Source: a virus. From it: DNA of 53,059 nucleotides. A program made the position numbers and the translations under genes. A model generated the notes under the pieces. The model had not been told where the DNA came from. It did no database searches and was given only the letters and a program-made list of their open reading frames with translations. Where the stretch lies: positions 1 through 53,059 of IMG/VR virus record IMGVR_UViG_3300042987_002152; one strand, 5' to 3'. Positions 23,317 to 35,300 of this stretch are shown piece after piece; the stretch's first letter is position 1; the number at the start of each line of letters is the position of its first letter.

Positions 23317-26300
23317 CACAAAAACCACGTCGCATAAGTGAATTTTTACCTGAAGTGTTGCAAACTGACCTGTTACAGAAGTTTTTTGCAGCCACTGGGG
23401 ACCAACTTTTTCAACCAAGTAATGTGGAATATCTAAGTGCCTTTGTGGGGGAAAAACCTCCCTATTATAAACCCACAAGTGAACAGTATGTGGCTGAAAT
23501 CAACAAAAATAGGCGAGATTATCAACTGAGCCCCACAGCTGTGAGCAGAGATATTATCAGCAACGAAGTCACCCACACATTGTTTTATGACGATCTCATC
23601 AACAAATTGCGATTTCAAGGTGGGCTTGTTGATGATCATAATAGATTGTTTGAAAACGAATACTACAGTTGGGGAGCGCCTCTCAATTGGGACAAATTTG
23701 TCAATTATTCCAACTATGTGTGGTTACCACAAGGACCCACAACCATTGAATTGCTGAGTCCTACCAATGCACAAGTGGACGTAATATCAAATATATCCTA
23801 TGCTTATGTGGGCAATTACAGTTATCCTGATCCCCAAGACCCTGAACTCTTGGTAATCAAAAGTGCCACAGTCAACAATCCGTTGGTTTTTGTAAATGGT
23901 ATGAAAATCAAATTTCTAGTGGATGCAGACGTGCAATCAAGATCCATAAGTTGGATTGTGGAAGGGGTAGGCACTAGCATAAGATTGGTCAGTGACAACA
24001 TACTCACATATTTGGCCTGGGAAAATCCTGTTGATTATGATACAACACCTTGGGATAGTAATAGTTTGCAAGACTCTCCCACCTATGTGGTCATGGGAAG
24101 AGGCAGTGCTAATGCTAATCCTTGGAGCCTACAAAATCGGTGGTTTCACAAAAGAGTGCTGGAACTAACCCAAACTGCATTGCCTGACAGTGTTTCCAGC
24201 AGTGCACAACGGCCTATTTTGGAATTTGATTATGATCTCAAGCTTTTTAATTTTGGCACTAGACACAGAGGATTTATAACCCTTTTGGATACTCAAAGCC
24301 AATTTTTAGATCAAATAAATGGCCAATGGGTAACTACCATTGACAATTCCAATGGTAACAGAACGTATTTGCAAATTGATCAATTGACTTTGGATGACGA
24401 TCAGATCATTTTGTTTACAAATCTTAGAAATCCAGAACGAAACAACAAACTCTATCGTGTGACCAATGTAAGGAACAGCAGTAGTATATCAGGAGCACAA
24501 ACAAAATTAGGCCAAGTTGTATTGGAGTTGTTGCCCAATCAGATAGACCCACTGGGTGATCCTCAACCAGGTGACGCAGTGACCATCATGCAAGGAGGCA
24601 CGTGGCAAAACACCTGTTGGTGGTATAATCCAGTCACAAGATCTTGGCAGCAGGCACAAAACAGAACATTACCCACAAATGTGGATCCCACTAGTAGTGC
24701 ATATAAATCAGCACTCAACAGCAGCCCATTGTTTGATCTATTCAATACAAGACAAGAATACCTAGCCAATCCTGCTGTGTATCCAGCAAACAATTTTGCA
24801 GGCTGCACTATTTTTGAATATGCTCGCAGCAGTCAAGGTGTTATAGATCCTGTGTTGGGATTTATTCCTGTTGTGGAAAATGCAGGAGCTAGGAACTTTG
24901 TATTCAACAATACACTGTGCAGCCAACAGTGGATATACAAAAACAACAATGCACTTGAGACTGTTCCTGGATTGAAATTTTATCAACACCAGTCTGATCA
25001 CAATGTTTCATATGGTAACAATTGGTTTGTCAGCAGTCAACCCAGTCGTCAGTATGTGGTTAATGAATTTGTAAGTAAACTGGACCAGCAAACATTTGTG
25101 ATTGATCAAGCACCAGCATTGCAAGAGAGTGCTCATGATCCACAACTTTTGACAAATGCTGTGGGAGGCGCAATGCCTATCACAGTCAGCGTGGGCACAA
25201 AAACTCTTGTACTCAATCAAGACTACACAGTTCAAGGCAATGCTGTATTTTTGTTTGAGCCTCTCCTAGCTGATCAATTTGTTAGGATTCGTAGTTTTGC
25301 TGTACCAAACAACCAAGCCACAAATGGATACTTTGAAATACCCAGCAATTTGGCGGCCAACCCCAACAATCAAGCCATACTCAATATTAGTTTTGGCAAT
25401 CTATTACCACATTTGCAAACTATCATAGATAATCAACAAAATTTGTCTGTTTTTGCAGATGTGTCTGTCACAACAAATTATGATAATCTAGCACAAGATC
25501 AAAGTTTGGGCACAGTGATTATACAAAGTCGTGCTCCCATGCTCAAGCTCATGGGCATGAATGCCATTGAGCAAACAACAGTGTTTGATACTACCAGCAG
25601 TGTTTTGGATCCCATCACAGCCATTCAGTGGGCACAGGCAGAATATTTGCGGTTTTACAACAAATTTGTAAACACGTTGATGTACCTTTATAACAATCAA
25701 GGCAACCTAAAAGATCAAACAGCAGGTGGTTGGCTAGATCAAGCATTGGCCATAATAAATGTGGGCAAAACACGCTCCAGCTCTTGGGCCAACAGTGGCT
25801 TTGATATCCAAGCTGGCAGTTATTGCTCACAAAAGAGTCAGACTCCCACTTGGATTCCAGCCAGTGCAACTAGATTGGGATTAACCCCTGCTTGGGAACC
25901 CCTGGTATTTTTTGATACTAGCCAGCCCAACATGCCTTTGAGCATGAGAACACACAATGGTGCACTAGTAGTTCTCAAAGATTACAACAATGAAAATTTG
26001 GGTACCATACTCAACAACCAACAACAAACTAATATACCCGATGCTTTAAGTAATCCAGTAGCACAAGCATGGCTGCTGTTTGAAAAGTTGTTGTATGATA
26101 ATTTGCCAGCATCTTACAAAAACAAGGAAAGACAACTGCCTGTGGATCCGCGCACTATCTTTAGTGGGAAATACCGGCAAACCAATTACAGCCGCACAGA
26201 TCAATTAAAAATACAAAGTGCACAATGGCAATCTTGGTTGACGTTAAATCAAGTGGAGGCGTTCAAAAATACTACTTTTGATGTGACTGATCCCTTTACT

Positions 26301-29300
26301 TGGAACTATAGCAGTTGTGTGGACAAGCAGCAGCAACCAGTACCAGGACATTGGCGCGGGATTTATTTTTGGTTTTTTGATACTGATCAACCCCATCTGG
26401 CACCCTGGGAAATGTTGGGATTCAGTCAACAGCCCATGTGGTGGACACAAGAATATGGTGCAGCACCTTATACAAGTGGCAACCTTCGTATGTGGAGAGA
26501 TCTTGAACAAGGAATCATACTACACGGACCCAGAGCTGGTGTACACACTGTGTGGGCCAGACCAGGGTTGTTGGATAATATTCCTGTAGATACTAGCGGT
26601 AATTTGTTGCCTCCATTTTTGGCTGGAGTAGTCACCAGTCTGCCCACTACAGTTCTGGCAAGTGCGGATTGGAAATTTGGAGATCGTAGCCCATTGGAGA
26701 ATGTTTGGTTAACCCAAGTAACTTGTGATACTTTATGGGCGCAATGGACATATCTTGCCAAACCAGCACAATTCATGGAATATAATTGGGATGGAACAAG
26801 ACAGGAACAAATCCTTGCACAACAACCAGGATCGCAGTGGATCTACACTGACATATTGGACAGAAAAAGCAGCAGTGAATTTTTGGTTCATAGAGAAAAT
26901 CCACAAGATGTTGTCAGTTTACCCAACCCCTTGGACTTGGATTATTATGGTAGTTGTGGCATCCAGCATTGGATTAGTGAATATCTCATAAATGACAGCA
27001 AAGATGTTACTGTGTATTTTGGCAATATAATAAGAGGTATGAATGTAAATCTAGCCTATCGTTTGGGCGGGTTTACTGACAGCCAAAGTACTCGCATTTT
27101 TGTGGAGAGTTTTGGTATCAACAACAATAATAGCCTGTTGATTCCGCAAGAAGATGTGAGTACTGAATTGTTGCGCAGTGCCAGCACAGGTGAATATGTT
27201 TACACTGGTGTAATAGTGGAATTTCAAGGTATTGGTGTGGGTTGGAGAGTGATTGGTTATGACCAACTAAATCCATTTTTCAAAATAGTAGCAAGTGACA
27301 CCAAAGGTCCCAAAAACACTGTTGTGATTGATAATCAGCGAGTTTTTGAATACAGTAGGGGATTGGCACATACACAATTGGTAAGGTATGGTACAGTATT
27401 TGCCACACGACAGGAAGTTTATGATTTCCTCATAAGCTTGGGTAGAGCACAACAGATGGATGGTTGGTTGTTTGATCAATACGACGATGTAGCGGGTAGA
27501 CCTCGTAATTGGAGTTTGAGTGCTAGAGAATTTTTGTTTTGGAGTCAAGGACCTTGGGCAAGTGGCACATACATAGCTCTCAGTCCATTGGCTACATTAG
27601 CCAAATTTGAAAAAGATTATGGCGTAATACAAAATGTGGGCGGATTGGTTAATGGCGCATATAGTATACAAGATCGTAGCGGTGTTGCTATTCAACTACA
27701 AGACGTTGATTTTTTGCGTATTGACAATAAGATCAGTGTCCGGCCACTCAACAGTCAAGGTATTTTTGGATTAAGGTTGTATACTACAACCTTAGAACAT
27801 GCTTTGATAGTGGCTAACAGAACAATTTTCAATGACCTTATGTATGATCCTGTGTTGAACCAAAGACAATATCGTGTGAAATTTTATGGATATCGCACGT
27901 TGGATTGGAATGGAAGAATGAATGCTCCTGGGTATTTGGTCACACAAAGTTTACAGCAGATCAACAACACTGTTAATGTGATCAACAGAATCATACCCAA
28001 TTTTGAAAAAAGTGTAGAAGATTTGCGTAAACTTTTCGAAATAGATTTGGCTACCCCCTATCAGTTGGCAGACAATAATCAAACACTTACTAGCACAATC
28101 ACACAAAGCCTTCCCATCAATTTAAGTGTCATGGCCAAAAATGTAGTAGGTTATACACCTAGATCCTATCTCACACAGTTGTTGACTGATCAAAATATTG
28201 CTTTTCAGTTTTATCAGGGCATGATCAAACAAAAGGGTACTAGACCCAGCATAGACAAATTGTTACGCAATAATCAAATATTAGCCAGTGATCAAAACTT
28301 CGAATATTATGAAGAATGGGCATTTAGGTCAGCGGTTTATGGAAACAATTTGGACAATAGTAGTATAAGCATACTTCTAGACAATACATTAGTCAACAGC
28401 AATCCTCAATTGTTTATGATATCTGGACCTGGCACAAGCGATCTACCCAATGATGATGTATATACTATCTTGACAAATGGCAACAATGTTGTGCAAAAGA
28501 GCAACAAATTGGGTAATTTCAAATTACGTAATTATTATGGTTCAAACAGCAATGACCTACCCACTGCTGGATATGTGTTGTTGGACGAGACAACCTATAC
28601 TGTTGTGTCAGATCAAGACTTGCAGAACTTGTATTCAGAAACTACAAGTAAATGGATCAACAATCAAATAAGCAGGAATATTCAAGCAGGTGACACTGTA
28701 TGGCAGTTGATCAACAGTCAAACCACATGGAATGTTTATAAAATTTGTCAACCCACATGGAGTATTAGTGCAACCACTCCCAGTGATATTGATATATCTA
28801 TCACACAAGTGTCCACAACCAGTGCTCACAATCTTGTGTCTGGGGATCGAGTAATTTTGTATGGTGTTATCAATGCAGGCACAGTAATTGACAATACTTT
28901 TGTAGTAAATGTGATTGATCAACTGACCTTTGAAATCCAATTGACTACATCCAACATTGGTAGTGGAGGCACAGCCCTTGTATATCAAAGTATAAGATTT
29001 GCCAACACACAACAACGGGATGATGCATTGATTGCTGGAGGTTGGCAAACCAAGGACCTTGCTTATGTGGATGGTACCAGCCTGGATCCTTGGAAAGTAT
29101 ATTCATACACGGGTACAAATTGGCGTGTGCTGCGAGAAGAAAACTACAAAGTGGATCCCGAATATGTGGAAGCCAGCTTTTTGTATGACATTGTCACTGG
29201 TGTTACACAAACGCAATGTGTGTTGCTGGATCCAGTCAAAAATAAATTGCCAGGAATTTTTGATCAACAAATTGGTTTTCGCACACCTTATGATCCTGCT

Positions 29301-32300
29301 CAATACACACATGATCCCAGTCAAACAGTGGGTACCAATGCCCTGGATGCTTGGGGTAACGATCAAGTGGGTATGGTTTGGTGGGATCTGAGTAAATTAC
29401 GATTTGTGGATTATGAAATCCATACTGCAAGTTATAGACGACAAAATTGGGGCAAGGTGGCACCAGGAACCAGTGTTGATATTTACGAATGGACCAGAAG
29501 CACTGTGCCTCCGCAAGATTGGCAAGATCTAGTCAAAAGTGGCAAGGATTTGAGTGCCATTGGTACCACACAAATGCCCAGTGGTCAGGCCAAAGATCCT
29601 CAAGGTGCTTATGTGTTGGCGCAGCAGTTGAATAGTTTGAATCAGTTGCAAGATGTATTTTATTTTTGGGTAAAGAATACAACAACTGTTCCTGATGTCA
29701 GTTGGCGTACATTAAGCACCAGTGTGCTGGCAGACATAATACAAAATCCACAAAACACAGGCCAAAGTTGGTGGAGCCCAGCCAGTGCCGATCATGCATT
29801 GTTGGGAAATGTGGGCAATCTGTTGATCAACAATCAGAGTGTTTGGCAATTGAATTGGTTGGCCAATCAACAAACTCCTGTGGTGCACAAAGAGTACCAG
29901 CTTGTTCGACCCATGGACGCTCTCAGCAGTCCCACAAGTCAACTGTGGAATCATTTGAGATACAGTTTGGTAGAATATAATCAGTTCAATGATAGTGTGC
30001 CTTATTTGCGATTGCCTTTGAGTCAAAGATATGGGATTCAAAATCACCCACCACAAACCATTTTTGCAAACACCTTGAGCGCAAGACAGGCATTTGTAGA
30101 ACAAGTGAACACATTGCTAGCCAACAGCTCACAACCCAGTGTGAGTGACCCCAGCAGAGTGGGTTGGCAGCCGTTTTTTGATCTTCAAGAGCCCATACCA
30201 CCACAAAAGATTGTGCTGGCCAGTTGTGTGCGTGGCACTACAGAAAATCTTGATGCGTGGTATACCAATAGCAATGAGGGTATAGGTGCCCAATTAATAG
30301 GCAAGAATACACAGTTGTTGATTGTGGATCAACTGTATGTTCAGGTAGGTGATAGATTGTTGATCAAAAATCAAAAAGAGCCACAGCAGAACGGAATTTA
30401 TACAGTAATTCATCCAGGAACTCTAGTGTATGATGGGGTCTGGCCTACTGGAAATGGCAGAGTGAGTTTCACGGTGGGATCAACAACTTATTTGCCCAGT
30501 CAAGGTCAATACATTTTGAAGCAGAACACATTATATGTTATCACTGATATTGGCTCAGCTACCACAGAATGGCAGAGACAGGAAATTGCTGGCAATGTGC
30601 TCAACGACCCCAAACTCACCAATTGGGTTTTGGAACGAGCAAGTGATTTTGATCATTCCAGCAAACAGATCATAAACACTGAGGTATCAGTGTTATCTGG
30701 CAGTCAGACACACATATACTCTTGCCAACCATCAGGTGTATATGCACAAGATATTCAATTGATTGATGGTGGGCAAGGTTACAACGTGAATGACCTTATT
30801 ACCATTACCCAGGTAACCAGTTATACGCCTGTAAAAATCCTTGTTACTAGTGTTTCCAGCACTGCTATAACGGGGTTTGAAATACTGGACAGAGGAAATA
30901 TTCGAACTGTGAGTGCTGGGCGAATATGTAATACTACCTGGTATCCAGATGCATACAATAGTGGTATAAATGCTAGATTTAGTGTTCTCTGGAGTGGAAA
31001 CAAAGGTTTTGCAGTTGGTACATCAGTCATTAGTTTTCTACCTAAACCAGCGCTTACAACCTGGGATCAACAGGTGGAAAATTTAGCACAATTGCTGGAA
31101 CTCAGAAACAAAGTAGTTCCTGGAACTAGGGTCTTGGTTGCATATACCAATCTAGAAGGCGTGATCAGTGCAGGCAATGATACACAAAACAGATGGACCA
31201 TTTGGTTATGGCCCAATGTGTCAGCGCAAGATTTTGTTTTGATAAGAGTAGAAAGTTATGTGGGTAGTTTGGTGTGGGGATTGCAAGATTGGTATGCTGC
31301 TGGGTATAGTTCACAAACCATTCCTGATTTGGTTTTTGAAACTCTGCAAGATAGAGATCAATACAAGAACTTCTCCAAATTAGATATTGTTAGAGTCAAC
31401 AATACAGGATCTGGTCTCTGGAGCTTGTATTTGTATGTGGCAGTAGACTTCACACCTTGGCTGCTTGTGGGTCAACAAGATGGTACTGTGGTGCTGGAAG
31501 ACACATTGTATGATTACAGCAAATATGGCATGGGATTTGATGGCAGCGGATTCAACCAAGACTATCAAGGTTGGGAATACGACAGTCGTCAAGAATTAGA
31601 TCATATCATACAAGGATTGTGGCCCACAGCGGAAGGCACACAAGGATTATTGTTGATAGACAATCAGACAAATGAAGCCAACACATTGTGGTTTACCATG
31701 CTCAATAGAGTATTTAATGAACAAACTTTTGTGGATTGGGCATTCAAAACCAGTCACATTAATTTACAGGGATTTAGTACTCAGCTGACAGCTAGCCCGT
31801 TTTTCCAGCCAAGTACGTTGGACAACATACTGCAATACGTAAATGAAGTCAAACCCTATCATGTGAAAATTCGGCAATTGGTGGAATGGAAAAAAGCACA
31901 AGACAATTATGATAGTTCAAGCACAGACTTTGACAAACCACCCTATGTTGATCCTGTACAAGGCACAAGAATCTTGAATGTGCAGAGTGCCATTGATCAA
32001 GTTATTTTGCAAAACAATGCAGCTTACAAGAATTGGTACAGCAATTATGTGACCAATCCGCAAGTGGTGAGAACAATCAAAACTCGGTTAGTGTTTGATA
32101 GAGTAAGTTGTCAAGCTGCGGAATGGTACAATCAAGAAATTGATCCAGTAGAGCTGTATGCCTTTTTAAATCAGCCCACTGATCAATTCATCACTAGTTT
32201 GCGTGAATGGCTTGCAGTATTGTATGATACACAAATTATTGTGGGTTACAAGGTACAAGTGAAAATATTCAGTGAGATTATCATCCGTAGAAACAATCAA

Positions 32301-35300
32301 ACGAGTGTTGATCCATTGGAAAATTGGGATTTTATAGCTGCAGGGTTGGATTTCACTCAAATTTATGGATTGGATCCAGTACAAGCATTATCTAGAACTT
32401 TGCAAGAAGCACAAAGTATCTACACAGCACAAGATCTTTTTGTGTTGCTGAATAACAGTGCAAATTATTCTACTGGCTATCAAGCAAAAGTCAGGATAGA
32501 CGAGTGGATAACCACCAACACATATGTCAAACAAAATAACACAAGTATTTTGTTGGACCAATGGTTGTTGATAAGCTATGAGGCAGATAATGGAGCTGTG
32601 GATCGAGTGATTGCCTATTACAATCCTCAGGGAACACAATTACCTACCAACAGTCCATTGTTGATAAGTGGCTGTCAAGGTCAACTGTTGGGGGTTGATG
32701 GCCAAGGTTTCAACACCCAAGATACTTGGGACAAAACTGATTGGGACAATGTGCGAGGTTGGGACTATACTGAACAAAGTTTGGATCTTGTGGATCAAAA
32801 CATATCAGACGGGCTTAGTCCCAGATATTGGATTTTTGTAGGGGATGGTACAACTACTACATTTAGTCTGCCCGTGGCACCACAAAATCCCAACCAACTA
32901 ACCGTGTGGGTGAATGGCATAATCATTGCACAGTCAGGCAATTGGCATGTGCCCAATTGGGTCAGTCAAATTTATGTGCAGAATGGTGGTATCAATTATA
33001 GTATGAGTGATATTGTAAGCATTCAGGGAGGTACCTATACTAGGCCAGCACTGTTTGAGGTAACTGGTGTCTCAGTGTTGGGCACTATCACCAATTTGCA
33101 GATTGTGGATCCTGGAGAATATACAGTTGTGCCGCAAAATGGTGCTGTTCAGGTGAACGGAGGCACAGGTGTAAATGCTGCTGTGAGTGTGTTATGGGGA
33201 GGCACCAGCCTGGTGTTTGCCAGCGCTCCCAGCATCCCCTTACGTCCACGACCCAATGTATGGGTAGTAGAAAAAGGCAGCACATTCAATCCACAAGTAG
33301 AAAGCATGTTAAATATGACTTTTGATGGTGCTGGTTTGAACAGCCCACATCTGCAACCGGGACATCCAGAAGAACTGAATAAATCCTGGAACAGAGACAG
33401 TTTGATCATGGACGTTTACAATCAAGCTCAACCTGGTTATGGTAATTTGATTACCAAAGTTTACACATCAGATGGTTTGATCGACCAATTTGACATAGGA
33501 CAACCCATTGTCAGCAACAATCAATTGTTTGTTTATGTGAATGGTCAGCCACAAATTTATGGTGTATCAAATGATTATGTGATTGCCTATGATACTATGC
33601 GAGTAGTATTTTTAGTGCCTCCTCCAGCAGGAAGATTGAGTATTGTGAGTGTGGGGTTTGGTGGTGCAAGTCAAGGATTGGGCTATTGGAGTATTACCAA
33701 TGCTGGTACCAACTACAAAATTGGTGATAAAATCCAGTTACTGGGGGGCACACCTTATGACCCTTCAGTTACAGCAACCATGATTGTTAGTGCACTTAAG
33801 GCAGTGGGCACACAAATTATACAAGGCGGTCAAGATTATCAAATTGGAGATCTGCTGGAACTCAAATATGGCACCAGTAATGGAATTATGATTGTGCAAG
33901 TGAATGCTGTCACCAATAGTTTGGCAGTCAAAGGTATCATCAGTGGTGTGACTGTGATCAATGCAGGGTTTTATTACAGCGTCCCAGCCAGCAATTTTTG
34001 GTACACATCAGGCACAGGCACTGGGGCTAATATCAATCCCCTTTGGGGAGTTGCTGACATATATGCTGATCCCACTGTGGGATTTTTGGGCATTTATCAG
34101 AGCATTCCTGCTCAAGCCACCCAAGCAAGTGTTACTCCACCAGGTGGCACAGGATTTACATTACAATGGGGGCCCAGTAACATAAGGCAGCAAATTACCA
34201 AAACCTATAATGGCAGCAATGCCAGCTTGAAATTTAATTTGCCTATTGTCAATGCACAATTCTTGTTATTGATCAATGGTGCAGCTAGTGTGGGTTATAC
34301 TTTGGATCCCACTGATCCTACAAATGTGCTTGTTAGTGTTCCATTGGTTGTGGGAGACACTCTTGCGGGTATAGTGTTCAATAGCACACTGTACAGTTTT
34401 ATCAACACACAGACTATTGTTGTACCCAATCCTGCTGTGTTGAATTATACAATTACGTTGCCGCCGTTCTTGAGCGTGATGCAAAGTCAAAACGCTCTAG
34501 TATTTATCAATGGATACAAGCTCCGGCCGCCATATTTTTGGCAAGGCACTGGTGATGGAACAACCACAATTTTTGATGTGGGAGTAGCCACAGGTGCTAG
34601 TGTTTTGAATGCATGGGTCAATATCACTAGTATTACTAGTACTGCCATCATTGCAGGACCAGGCGCAAATCAAGTCACATTTGCCTCTGCACCGCCCCCA
34701 GGCAGCAAATTATTTGTTCAAGTGCAGTTGAATAATGAGTTTGTGATTCAATCTACTAATTTGACTTTGATTAACCCTCCCTCTTCAGGTGATATTATAA
34801 CCGTTCAAACATTCAGTGAAGACAGTATCACCAGTTGGCGTAGCGACCGATTCCCAGGACATATGCCTGCTGTGTATACATTGAGCACGCTGGCCAGCAG
34901 TTATGGTAGTGTGCAAGTGTTTGTGAATGGGTTGTTGGTTGACCAAAATTGGGATTACACAGTGCTGTTTCAAAACAATCAAACCTTAATTCAGTTTGCT
35001 GACAATGTCACACACCTGCCCGCAGACACTGTGGAAATATATTATCCTACCCAGCCTCCAGCAGTGCCCAGTGTGGCATTTAGAATGTTCACAAACATTT
35101 ATTCAGATACTCAATATCTGAGGCTGAGTGACCAGCACACAACCAGATTGGCTGAGAATTTCTTTCACACCAATACCACAATGTGGGTGGAAGATGGATC
35201 AGTATTGCCGGATGCAACCAATAGTAACCCAGGTGTCATCTGGATTGGAAGTGAACGTATTTTGTATGCAAATAAAGTGGCTGATCCCAGTGTGCAATTG